Part shown: positions 6,865 to 13,359 of the stretch, piece after piece
Position numbering within the stretch: position 1 is the stretch's first letter
How the letters are laid out: the number at the start of each line of letters is the position of its first letter
Assembly (NCBI RefSeq): GCF_000721935.1
Contig: NZ_KL585421.1
Coordinates: forward strand, 91,978-105,353
DNA from: Streptomyces sp. NRRL WC-3549
GTDB lineage: Bacteria; Actinomycetota; Actinomycetes; Streptomycetales; Streptomycetaceae
DNA length: 13,376 nt
Reading direction: 5' to 3'
Program-made: the position numbers and the translations under genes
Notes under the pieces: model-generated
Told to the model about the DNA's origin: nothing
Seen by the model: only the letters and a program-made list of their open reading frames with translations
The model's database searches: none

Positions 6865-6972
6865 TGACCGAAGGTCTCGCCCGCCCGTGGAAGACCATGG
6901 GCCCGGCCACCGGGAACCCGGAGGTTCCAGTATGTCGACGACCGGTTTGCGGGGCTACTCCCCTTCGCAGCC
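6865..6972 (-). promoter_or_regulatory. yybP-ykoY (Mn2+) riboswitch aptamer
   Basis: On the minus strand all the conserved blocks appear in order: GGGGAGTAG (plus 6955-6963), GACATACTGG (6927-6936) and GCGAGACCTTCGG (6868-6880). The P1 stem forms from CGAAGG (6962-6967) and CCTTCG (6869-6874). The CATACTG and GGGGAGUAG elements are the Mn2+-binding loop sequences of Rfam family yybP-ykoY. The family responds to Mn2+ and is commonly found before TMEM165/UPF0016 genes, exactly as here. The aptamer ends about 120 nt before the start codon. Confidence 0.93.
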
Positions 6973-6976
6973 CTCC

Positions 6977-7003
6977 ACACTACCCCAGACCGGGCCCGTC
7001 CGA
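6977..7003 (-). promoter_or_regulatory. Weak candidate promoter for the riboswitch transcript
   Basis: TAGTGT (plus 6977-6982) fits the TAnnnT -10 pattern and would start transcription about where the aptamer begins. The only -35-like hexamer, TCGGAC (6998-7003), is 15 bp away and poor. Position is the main support. Confidence 0.3.
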
Positions 7004-7082
7004 CCGGCGGGGACCGCTGGGTACAGTCGGTGTCCACCCGCACCACGGCGTATCGCCCACCACCCCTCTGGAGCCACCCCGC

Positions 7083-7499
7083 ATGAGCCGCCGCACCCGA
7101 GGAGCCCCCGCCGCACCGGGACCGTCCCGGCCCACCGTCAGCGTCTGCCGGGGCTGCTGCTGCGGTACTCCCAAGATCCCGGGGGTGGACCACGCCGGCC
7201 AGCTCGCGCGACTGCGCACATCGCTGGACGGGTGCGCCACCGTACGGGCCGTGGAGTGCCTGGACGCGTGCGAGCACGGCAACGTGATCGTCGTCCAGCC
7301 CTCCGCCGAGGGGCGCAGGGCCGGGGGCCGTCCGGTCTGGCTGGGACTGGTCAACGACCCGGACGCGCTCGCCGACATCACCACGTGGGTCCAGGACGGC
7401 GGACCGGGAGCGGCGGATCCGCCCGCGATCCTGGAGCTGTACGTGTTCACCCCCTCGCGGCGCGTCCGGGAGGGCCTCGAAGGCGGCGGCAGGGGCTGA
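7083..7499 (+). CDS. Thioredoxin-like [2Fe-2S] ferredoxin domain protein
   Basis: This 138-aa soluble protein has a cysteine pattern typical of thioredoxin-fold [2Fe-2S] ferredoxins: a first cluster VCRGCCCG (Cys22, 25, 26, 27) and a second, ECLDACEHGNV (Cys59 and Cys63, C-x3-C). These residues would bind one [2Fe-2S] cluster for electron transfer. The C-terminal half (VWLGLVNDPDALADITTWV) completes the fold. Three consecutive cysteines in the first cluster are unusual. The partner enzyme is unknown; no reductase or dehydrogenase gene is adjacent. The ATG at 7083 is preceded by GGAG about 9 nt upstream. It is divergent from the TMEM165 gene and convergent with the sirtuin, so it is probably a single-gene transcript. 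Confidence 0.8.
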   Translation: MSRRTRGAPAAPGPSRPTVSVCRGCCCGTPKIPGVDHAGQLARLRTSLDGCATVRAVECLDACEHGNVIVVQPSAEGRRAGGRPVWLGLVNDPDALADITTWVQDGGPGAADPPAILELYVFTPSRRVREGLEGGGRG

Positions 7500-7503
7500 G
7501 CAC

Positions 7504-7529
7504 GGCCCGCCGTCCCCGACGGCGGGGCC
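7504..7529. terminator. Bidirectional terminator between ferredoxin and sirtuin genes
   Basis: cccgccgtc (7506-7514) pairs with gacggcggg (7518-7526) around a 3-nt loop, and two further G-C pairs follow after one bulged G (7527). It fills the 32-bp gap between the two convergent stop codons. Confidence 0.75.
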
Positions 7530-7531
7530 CG

Positions 7532-8263
7532 TCAGACCGACGCGCCCCCGGCGATCCGTTCCAGCAGGGCGGGCAGCGCCGTCCCGATGGGCCCGCGGAT
7601 CGTCTCCTCCGCCAGCGCGTCGTGCGGGGTGGGCTCCGCGTTCACCACGAACAGCCGGGCCCCGTGTTCCACCGCGATCCCGGCCAGGGAGGCGGCCGGC
7701 TGCACCTGGAGGGTCGTCCCCACGGCGACGAACACCTCGCTCGCCTTGGTGATCGCCATGGCGTCCGCCAGCACCCGGGAGTCCAGGCGCTCGCCGAACA
7801 TCACCGTCGCCGACTTCAGGATCCCCCCGCAGGCGGCGCACGGCGGGTCCGCCTCGCCGGCCTCGACGCGGGCCAGCGCCCGGGCCATGGAGGTACGGGC
7901 GTGGCACCGGGTACAGACCACCTCGCGGGCGGTGCCGTGGAGTTCGAGGACCTTGCGGGCGGGCAGCCCGGCCGCCTGGTGCAGTCCGTCCACGTTCTGG
8001 GTGATCACCCGCACCGGTGTCCCGGACCGTTCCAGCGCGGCCACCGCGCGGTGGGCCGCGTTGGGCCGGGCGTCCAGGATCGCGCCGGAGCGGCGCATCT
8101 GCCAGGAGCGGCGCCGGATCTCCGGGTCGGCCATGTAGAAGTCGTAGGTGACGAGCTTCTCCGCCTCCGGGTCCTTCCGCCAAAGGCCCTGCGGCCCGCG
8201 GTAGTCGGGGATGCCGGAGTCCGTGGAGATCCCGGCGCCGCTGAGGATCGCGACGAGAGTCAT
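7532..8263 (-). CDS. Sirtuin (SIR2 family NAD-dependent protein deacylase)
   Basis: This 243-aa enzyme removes acyl groups from protein lysines using NAD+, giving nicotinamide and O-acetyl-ADP-ribose. The NAD site GAGISTDSGIPDYR (residues 9-22), the TQNVDGLH motif (88-95), the catalytic His109 in LELHG and the zinc ligands CTRC (117, 120) and CAAC (142, 145) are all present. GTTLQV is the second NAD loop. The start was set at ATG 8263, where MTLVAILSGAGIS begins as in related proteins, rather than at GTG 8302. In streptomycetes such enzymes act on acetyl-CoA synthetase and other targets, but the target here is unknown. The gene is followed by a convergent terminator and lies 73 bp downstream of the Nudix gene in the same direction, so the two may be co-transcribed. 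Confidence 0.94.
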   Translation of the reverse strand: MTLVAILSGAGISTDSGIPDYRGPQGLWRKDPEAEKLVTYDFYMADPEIRRRSWQMRRSGAILDARPNAAHRAVAALERSGTPVRVITQNVDGLHQAAGLPARKVLELHGTAREVVCTRCHARTSMARALARVEAGEADPPCAACGGILKSATVMFGERLDSRVLADAMAITKASEVFVAVGTTLQVQPAASLAGIAVEHGARLFVVNAEPTPHDALAEETIRGPIGTALPALLERIAGGASV

Positions 8264-8336
8264 GGCCCGAGCGTACGGACCACCCGCATCGGCCGCGATC
8301 ACATTTCGGCGGTGGGGTCCCGGCGGCGGTCAGCCC

Positions 8337-8870
8337 TCACCGGGGGCGGGTAGCCGTCCCCGGTGAGGCGGGGCCCGCGGGTGCGACCGGTCCGCCGTCC
8401 TCCAACTCCGCCGTACCCGCACCGGAGTCCAGTACCTCCAGCGCGGCGACGACCCGCCGCCCCAGCTGGTCGGGCAGATGGCTCGCGAGGTCACAGCGGT
8501 CCACCAGGCGCCAGGACAGGAGTTCCTCCTCCTGGAGCCGGATCGCGTCGAGCTGCTCCCCGGACAGCACGCCGCCGTCGTAGAGATACGCGGCGATCGG
8601 CGGACGCCCCGGTCCTCGGGCCCAGTCCACCACGAGCAGTCGCCCGGGTTCGAGGTCGAGGCCGATCTCCTCGGCCGTCTCCCGGCGCGCACCCGCCCGG
8701 GGGCCCTCGCCCGCGTCGGACTCGATCGTGCCGCCGGGCAGCGCCCAGCCCTCCCGGTAGTTGGGCTCGACGAGCAGCACCCGTCCGCGCTCGTCCCGGA
8801 AGAGCGTGGCGGCGGCGGACAGGATCCGGGGCAGGCCCGCGATGTAGGTGGCGTAGTCAGAGGTGGTCAC
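8337..8870 (-). CDS. Nudix hydrolase
   Basis: This 177-aa single-domain protein hydrolyses nucleoside diphosphates linked to another moiety. The Nudix box runs from GGTIESDAGEGPRAGA to RRETAEEIGL (residues 46-71). The metal-binding REUxEExGU core is at 63-71, including the two catalytic glutamates of EE. The first half is two residues longer than the standard Gx5E spacing. The residues RVLLVEPNYREGWALPGG before it are the usual strand before the box. The substrate is unknown. The Gly/Pro/Ala-rich C-terminus after about residue 150 is probably disordered. The GTG start at 8870 gives a compact N-terminus (MTTSDYATYIAGLPRIL). It is divergent from glycerate kinase and runs ahead of the sirtuin gene in the same direction. 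Confidence 0.9.
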   Translation of the reverse strand: MTTSDYATYIAGLPRILSAAATLFRDERGRVLLVEPNYREGWALPGGTIESDAGEGPRAGARRETAEEIGLDLEPGRLLVVDWARGPGRPPIAAYLYDGGVLSGEQLDAIRLQEEELLSWRLVDRCDLASHLPDQLGRRVVAALEVLDSGAGTAELEDGGPVAPAGPASPGTATRPR

Positions 8871-8902
8871 GGGGGCAGCTTATGCGTGCCCGTGGACAGG
8901 CC

Positions 8903-8932
8903 TGGGCAGACCGGGGGCGGCCCGGATAGGGT
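8903..8932 (+). promoter_or_regulatory. Candidate promoter of glycerate kinase
   Basis: TAGGGT (8927-8932) is a good Streptomyces -10 box, and TGGGCA (8903-8908), 18 bp upstream, matches TTGACA at four of six positions. It would give a leader of about 35 nt. Confidence 0.45.
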
Positions 8933-8973
8933 CGGGGCGGCGCGACTGCCTGTTCGAAAGCAAGGGATACAAG

Positions 8974-10107
8974 GTGACGGACGGAGCAGTGATCGATGCC
9001 GCACGCGTGCTCGTCGCGGCGGACAAGTTCAAGGGCTCGCTCACGGCCGTGGAGGTCGCGGAGCGGGTGACGGCCGGGCTGCGGCGCGTCGTCCCCGGCG
9101 TGCGGGTCGAGGCCCTGCCCGTCGCGGACGGCGGCGACGGCACGGTCGCGGCGGCGGTGGCCGCCGGATTCGAGCGCCGTGAGGCACGGGTCACCGGGCC
9201 GCTCGGGGCCCCGGTGACGGCCGCCTACGCGCTGCGCTCGACCACGGCCGTGGTGGAGATGGCGGAGGCGTCGGGCCTCCAGCACCTGCCCGCAGGGGAG
9301 TTCGCCCCGCTCACGGCGACCACGTACGGCTCCGGAGAGCTGCTGCGGGCCGCGCTGGACGCGGGGGCCCGCACCCTCGTGTTCGGCGTCGGCGGCAGTG
9401 CCACGACGGACGGCGGCGCGGGCATGCTCACCGCGCTCGGAGCCCGCTTCCTGGACGCGGACGGCAAGCCCGTCGGTCCCGGCGGCGGCGCCCTCGCCGA
9501 GCTGGCCGAGGCCGACCTGTCGGGGCTCGACCCGCGGCTCGCGGACGTCGACCTGATCCTCGCCAGCGACGTGGACAACCCGCTGACCGGACCGAAGGGC
9601 GCCCCCGAGGTCTACGGGCGGCAGAAGGGCGCCACCGAGGACGACATCGCGGTCCTCGACGCGGCCCTCGCCCACTACGCCTCCCTGCTCGGGCCGGAAC
9701 ACGCCGCCCTGCCCGGAGCGGGCGCCGCCGGAGGGATCGGATACGGCGCCCTGGTCGCCCTGGGCGCACGCTTCCGGCCCGGCATCGAGGTCATGCTCGA
9801 CGTCCTGGGTTTCGCCCCGGCGCTCGCCCGGGCCACGCTGGTCATCACCGGTGAGGGCTCGCTCGACGAGCAGACCCTGCACGGCAAGGCCCCGGCGGGA
9901 GTGGCCGCCGCCGCACGGGAGGCGGGCGTGGAGACGGTCGCGGTGTGCGGCCGCCTCGCCCTGCCGCCGGAGGCCCTGGGCAGGGCCGGCATCCGGCGGG
10001 CCTACGCCCTCACCGAGCTGGAGTCCGCCCCGGCGCTCTGCATGGCCCAGGCGGGCCCTCTCCTGGAACGTGCGGCCGAATCGATCGCGCGCGACTACCT
10101 GGTCTGA
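8974..10107 (+). CDS. Glycerate kinase (GlxK/GarK family)
   Basis: This 377-aa cytosolic kinase phosphorylates D-glycerate with ATP, feeding glyoxylate or serine-derived carbon into glycolysis. The family signatures are all intact: ADKFKGSLTA near the N-terminus, PVADGGDGT, GVGGSATTDGGAGML, ASDVDNPLTGPKGA, GAAGGIGYG and TGEGSLDEQT. Length is normal. Whether the product is 2- or 3-phosphoglycerate cannot be read from the sequence. The GTG start at 8974 is supported by AAGGG (8962-8966) 7 nt upstream; the frame upstream of it runs over the promoter and is not coding. The gene stands alone, divergent from the Nudix gene, with a hairpin 16 bp after its stop. No tartronate-semialdehyde reductase or glyoxylate carboligase genes are nearby. 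Confidence 0.95.
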   Translation: MTDGAVIDAARVLVAADKFKGSLTAVEVAERVTAGLRRVVPGVRVEALPVADGGDGTVAAAVAAGFERREARVTGPLGAPVTAAYALRSTTAVVEMAEASGLQHLPAGEFAPLTATTYGSGELLRAALDAGARTLVFGVGGSATTDGGAGMLTALGARFLDADGKPVGPGGGALAELAEADLSGLDPRLADVDLILASDVDNPLTGPKGAPEVYGRQKGATEDDIAVLDAALAHYASLLGPEHAALPGAGAAGGIGYGALVALGARFRPGIEVMLDVLGFAPALARATLVITGEGSLDEQTLHGKAPAGVAAAAREAGVETVAVCGRLALPPEALGRAGIRRAYALTELESAPALCMAQAGPLLERAAESIARDYLV

Positions 10108-10122
10108 CACCGGGACCGACGT

Positions 10123-10156
10123 GTGACGGGCCCGGGCGCCGTGCCCGCCCCGTCAC
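10123..10156 (+). terminator. Terminator of glycerate kinase
   Basis: gtgacggg (10123-10130) pairs with cccgtcac (10149-10156), and an inner cgggc/gcccg helix (10133-10137 with 10143-10147) closes a 5-nt loop. It begins 16 bp after the stop codon. The rest of the gap to 10346 shows nothing recognisable. Confidence 0.65.
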
Positions 10157-10346
10157 CCGGGCCCCGGCTCCCGCGTCCGCCCCGGCGGCGCGCCCCTGCG
10201 GGGCGTCCGAACACCGTGCCTGCGCCACGGCCTGTGCCCACCCGGCCGTCGGCCCACCCCCTGCGCACGCCTTCTCCGACCCGGCGGCGCCGTCCACCCG
10301 GTCGCCGCGTCCTTGACGGCGAAGCCCTGACCCCGCACCGCACGGT

Positions 10347-10377
10347 GACGGGCCCGGCCGCCACGGCCGGGCCCGTC
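10347..10377. terminator. 13-bp perfect stem, terminator of the glucanase gene
   Basis: gacgggcccggcc (10347-10359) and ggccgggcccgtc (10365-10377) pair perfectly around loop gccac. It lies 14 bp beyond the minus-strand glucanase stop. Its left arm starts with the same 13-mer gtgacgggcccgg seen in the glycerate kinase terminator. Confidence 0.85.
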
Positions 10378-10390
10378 GAGCCGATCCGGT

Positions 10391-12754
10391 TCAGCCGGTG
10401 TAGGCCTCCAGTTCGGACAGCTGGGCGGCCGGCCACCCGGTGTTGCCGGTGAAGGTCAGCCGCAGGTGGCGGACCGGCGTCCCCGGGAGGGAGACGGTCG
10501 CGGTGTTCCCGCTCGACGGGTCGAAGGTGTAATGCGCCGACGCCTTCAGCGAGTCGTACGTGCCGTTGTCGGTGCTCCCGGACACGGAGAGCGTCTGCGT
10601 ACGGGTCGCCCACGCCGCGGCCGGCGGCACCTTCAGTACCAGCCGCTTCACCGCCTTGGGGGAGCCGAGGTCCACGGTGAGGGACTGCGGGAAGGCGTTG
10701 TTGCGGCTCTCCCAGTACGTGTCCGCGTTGCCGTCCACGGCGTTGGCCGCGCCGTACACGTCGGTGTGGCTGGTCTCCGTCACCGGGCGCCCCTGCGCGA
10801 GGTTGCCCGTCTCCTCGGGCGGGTCGGTGGGGTCGGTCGGGTCCGTGGGATCGGTCGGACCGGTGGAGCCGCCGCCTCCGGGCACCCCGCCGTTGGTCCA
10901 CACCGGGTCGGGCCAGACACCGGTGCAGGCCGGCGGGTCGGCGTACCAGCCGGAGTTGCCGCTGCCCCGGGTGATCTGGAAGCCGCTGCCCACGCAGTTG
11001 TGTATCGGGTTGGACTGGGCGATGTGGGTGGCCACGACGTTCTCGAAGGTGGCGGTGCCCGGTGCCTGGATCTGGAGGGCGTACGTGCCCGCCCCGTCGA
11101 TCTTGACGTTGCGGAAGTGCAGCCCGTTGCTCGCGCCCTCGATCAGGTGGATCGCGGCGTAGGAGCTGTCCAGGATCTCGCTGTCGGTGATGTCGACGGT
11201 GGCGTTGCTGATGGGCTCGTTGAGGCCGCTGAACCAGATCGCGCCGACCCCGAAGTTCCAGTTGAAGTCGCTGTTGCCGGTGCGGATCAGGGTGTTGCGG
11301 GCGGCCGTGTGGGTCCCCGCGACCGCCGTGCCCTGACCCGAGTTGACACCCGGGTAGCGGTTGGCGATGTGCAGCCCGCCGCCGTTGGTGACGGTGTCCG
11401 CCATGACGTTGTCGGAGATCGTGATGTCCTTGCCGCCGTACGTCACGATGTTGTTGGCCAGGATCGGCAGGATCACCGTGTTGAAGGTGAACGAGTTCTT
11501 CACGTTCGGGACGTTCTCCGCCCACATGGCCAGGCCGTCGTCGCCGGAGTTGCGGACGAAGGTGTTCGTGACGGTCGAGTTCGTGACCCCGTAGTGGAAG
11601 TTCACGCCGTCGGCGGTCTGGTCCAGGATCCGGCTGTTCTTGATGGTGAAGTCGTCCATGGGGCCGTCCATCCAGGCCCCGCACTTGGTGTGCTGCAACC
11701 AGACGTTGTCCACGACCGAGTGGGACATGGCCCCGCCGATGGCGTTGACCTGGTCGTCGTCGACGCGCTCCTGGATGTCGCCGATGACGGCGAAGTCCTT
11801 GAGGGTGACGTTCCTGCTGCCGCCCTGCGCCGCGTACTTCCCGTAGACACCGACCGCCTTGCTCCGGTCGGTGGGGTGGCGCCCCGTCAGCACGCTGTAC
11901 CAGGGGCCGGCACCGCGCAGCGTCACCTGGTCCACGATGATGTGCTCGCGCACCTGGAAGGTTCCCTGCGGGATGTAGACGGCCTTGCCCTGGGTGCGGC
12001 CGGCGTCGACCGCCGCCTGGATCTTCGCGGTGGAGTCGGCCGCCCCGGTCGGGTCGGCCCCGAAGTCGCTCACCACGTCCAGCGCGCCGGACGGTTTGCC
12101 GACCGGCGCGGCCACCTGCTCGAAGTCGGCCAGGTCGACGGTGAACGAGGGGGAGCCGGCGGTGGACGCCACCTGCAGCCGGACCTTCGTACCGGCGGGC
12201 AGGGTCGAGCCGAACATGGTCCGGGTCTCGTCGTAGAAGTGGTGCGGGTTGGTGTCCCCGGGGTTGTTGTTGAAGGGATAGCCGCCGTAGTACCAGCCGT
12301 ACTTCGAGGTCACCGGCACGCTCTTGAGCACCGAGCCGTTCACCCGCAGGTCGAGAGCGGCGTCCCGGCCCGTCCCGGCGGCGTTGTCCGGCAGCGAGTA
12401 GCGGAAGGTCATGGCGTTGGCCGGGGCGGTGAGCGTGAACTCCACGTACTCACCGACCGCGTCGAGCGTGACGGCCTGCCGGCCGGACGCCTCCGAGGGC
12501 AGTGAGCCGTAGCGCCGGTCCGGGCCGATGAGCGTGCCGTTGGTCGCGGCGTACTCCGCCTCCTGCTCCGTGAACGGGACGGTGGCGCCCCGGCCGGAGA
12601 CGCCGACCGGGGAGGGCGCGGGGACCGCGGCGGCCTGGGCCGCCGGGGCGCCGGCCAGGACGACCGCCGCGGCGGTGCCGACGGCGGTGAGGGCCAGCGA
12701 GAGGGAGGCGGACAGCGAGCGCCTGAACAGGCGGTGTCTGTGCGGTGGGGTCAT
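10391..12754 (-). CDS. Secreted GH87-type alpha-1,3-glucanase (mutanase/mycodextranase)
   Basis: This 787-aa exoenzyme has a signal peptide (residues 1-41: basic RHRLFRRS start, hydrophobic core, AQA cleavage site). A CBM35-like galactose-binding domain spans about 50-215. A right-handed parallel beta-helix, about 223-625, is the catalytic part. A linker GGGGSTGP plus four TDP units runs to about 649, and a C-terminal discoidin (F5/8 type C) domain covers 650-787. In the helix, D382 (TADGVNF) and D405-D406 (NSGDDGLAMW) reproduce the 23-residue spacing of the catalytic aspartates I recall for the Paenibacillus/Bacillus GH87 enzymes. It would cut alpha-1,3-glucan of fungal walls or streptococcal mutan outside the cell. 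The RR pair is not a full Tat motif. ATG 12754 has AGGA about 10 nt upstream. The family assignment rests on domain order and those aspartates. Confidence 0.85.
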   Translation of the reverse strand: MTPPHRHRLFRRSLSASLSLALTAVGTAAAVVLAGAPAAQAAAVPAPSPVGVSGRGATVPFTEQEAEYAATNGTLIGPDRRYGSLPSEASGRQAVTLDAVGEYVEFTLTAPANAMTFRYSLPDNAAGTGRDAALDLRVNGSVLKSVPVTSKYGWYYGGYPFNNNPGDTNPHHFYDETRTMFGSTLPAGTKVRLQVASTAGSPSFTVDLADFEQVAAPVGKPSGALDVVSDFGADPTGAADSTAKIQAAVDAGRTQGKAVYIPQGTFQVREHIIVDQVTLRGAGPWYSVLTGRHPTDRSKAVGVYGKYAAQGGSRNVTLKDFAVIGDIQERVDDDQVNAIGGAMSHSVVDNVWLQHTKCGAWMDGPMDDFTIKNSRILDQTADGVNFHYGVTNSTVTNTFVRNSGDDGLAMWAENVPNVKNSFTFNTVILPILANNIVTYGGKDITISDNVMADTVTNGGGLHIANRYPGVNSGQGTAVAGTHTAARNTLIRTGNSDFNWNFGVGAIWFSGLNEPISNATVDITDSEILDSSYAAIHLIEGASNGLHFRNVKIDGAGTYALQIQAPGTATFENVVATHIAQSNPIHNCVGSGFQITRGSGNSGWYADPPACTGVWPDPVWTNGGVPGGGGSTGPTDPTDPTDPTDPPEETGNLAQGRPVTETSHTDVYGAANAVDGNADTYWESRNNAFPQSLTVDLGSPKAVKRLVLKVPPAAAWATRTQTLSVSGSTDNGTYDSLKASAHYTFDPSSGNTATVSLPGTPVRHLRLTFTGNTGWPAAQLSELEAYTG
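10820..10855 (-). repeat. Thr-Asp-Pro linker repeat (4 x 9 nt)
   Basis: Four consecutive TDP codon triplets lie in the glucanase gene between the beta-helix and the discoidin domain. The units differ at third positions (ACC/ACG, GAC/GAT), so they are protein-level repeats rather than a recent slippage product. Confidence 0.8.
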
Positions 12755-12799
12755 GTGTGGGACGTCCTAGCGGCTCGTGGGGGCTCTGCGGACGCCCAC

Positions 12800-12843
12800 A
12801 GGCTAGGAGCAACCGCGCAAGGAAGTCCACGCTGCTGCGCAAG
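12800..12843 (-). promoter_or_regulatory. Glucanase promoter with duplicated CTTGCGC elements
   Basis: Minus-strand TGGACT (plus 12824-12829), an 18-bp spacer and TAGCCT (plus 12800-12805) form a plausible promoter with a leader of about 40 nt. The heptamer CTTGCGC occurs at plus 12837-12843, just upstream of the -35, and at 12815-12821, within the spacer. The copies are exactly 22 bp apart, about two helical turns. This suggests a cooperatively bound regulator, perhaps sugar-responsive. The local AT-rich run around 12860-12870 lies just upstream. Confidence 0.5.
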
Positions 12844-12912
12844 ATTTCGCGCGCGGAACTCAAATTAATGACTCACCGACGGGAATTGCTGCCTTCGGTG
12901 GTGTCGAACCCA

Positions 12913-12941
12913 TGGACGGCACGGCGTGCCTGGGCTACCGT
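12913..12941 (+). promoter_or_regulatory. Candidate plus-strand promoter
   Basis: TGGACG (12913-12918), a 17-bp spacer and TACCGT (12936-12941) match the Streptomyces vegetative pattern well. A GGGAGGA Shine-Dalgarno and an ATG at 12966 follow. It is divergent from the glucanase promoter. Confidence 0.4.
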
Positions 12942-12965
12942 GCGGCTTCGACCGGGAGGATTGAC

Positions 12966-13298
12966 ATGTACATCAACGGGTCGTCGTCGTGCCCCCGGCC
13001 GCCGACCCGTCGTACCGCGGCCCCGTGGCGGTGCCGCCCGGCCGGGGCCGGTCAGCCGGGCGCCCCCAGGGCGTGGATGAGCAGCAGGGCGATGTCGTCG
13101 GTGCCCGGTGTGCAGCGCTTGGCGTACTGCACGAGTGTGTCGGCCACGGATTCCATCGGGCGCTCCAGGGCCAGCGCGAAGTGTTCGGCCAGTGCCGCGG
13201 TGGCGTGGTCGAAGTCCACGCCCGGGGCCTCCACGAGCCCGTCGGTGAACAGGGCGAGGGCCGCCCCCGGTGGCAGCGGAATCTCGGCCGTCGGGTAG
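12966..13298 (+). CDS. Doubtful ORF antisense to the phosphatase gene
   Basis: ATG 12966 has a textbook GGGAGGA 6 nt upstream and a promoter-like sequence before that. The 110-residue translation starts MYINGSSSCPRPPTRR, is Arg/Pro/Ser-rich and resembles no family I know. From 13052 onward it lies entirely antisense to the SpoIIE-type phosphatase, whose codon pattern is clearly the real one there. The initiation signals are good, but the downstream frame looks like a shadow. A shorter or disrupted product, or an antisense RNA, is equally possible. Confidence 0.2.
   Translation: MYINGSSSCPRPPTRRTAAPWRCRPAGAGQPGAPRAWMSSRAMSSVPGVQRLAYCTSVSATDSIGRSRASAKCSASAAVAWSKSTPGASTSPSVNRARAAPGGSGISAVG
13035..13062 (-). 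terminator. Candidate terminator of the phosphatase gene
   Basis: cgcccggc (13035-13042) and gccgggcg (13055-13062) pair over 8 bp around a 12-nt loop that includes the phosphatase stop codon. Alternative pairings (cggcccc 13018-13024 with ggggccg 13044-13050) also exist, so the exact structure is uncertain. Confidence 0.4.
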
Positions 13299-13359
13299 CG
13301 GGACGCGCGGTCCACGCCCAGGAGAAGACCCGGCGGCAGGTCGAGGGCCTCGGTCCGTC
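13052..13359 (-). CDS. SpoIIE-type PP2C serine phosphatase, C-terminal fragment
   Basis: About 102 residues remain of a protein cut off by the contig end. The frame reads LDLPPGLLLGVDRASRYPTAEIPLPPGAALALFTDGLVEAPG and ends CTPGTDDIALLLIHALGAPG (shown here as two motifs of the PP2C_SpoIIE domain). LFTDGLVE and TDDIALLL contain the conserved metal-binding aspartates. Such proteins dephosphorylate anti-sigma-factor antagonists and usually carry PAS or GAF sensor domains in front, which are not visible here. The frame continues into the adapter only as an artefact, so the real sequence stops at about 13359. The stop is the TGA at 13052-13054. It runs in the same direction as the glucanase but is separated by that gene's own promoter. 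Confidence 0.88.

Noticed and set aside
8863..8973. Upstream extension of the glycerate kinase frame
   Set aside because: It covers the promoter region; the Shine-Dalgarno and family start point to 8974.
10818..10862. Short repeats that could suggest a CRISPR or minisatellite
   Set aside because: They encode a Thr-Asp-Pro linker inside the glucanase; there are no spacers.
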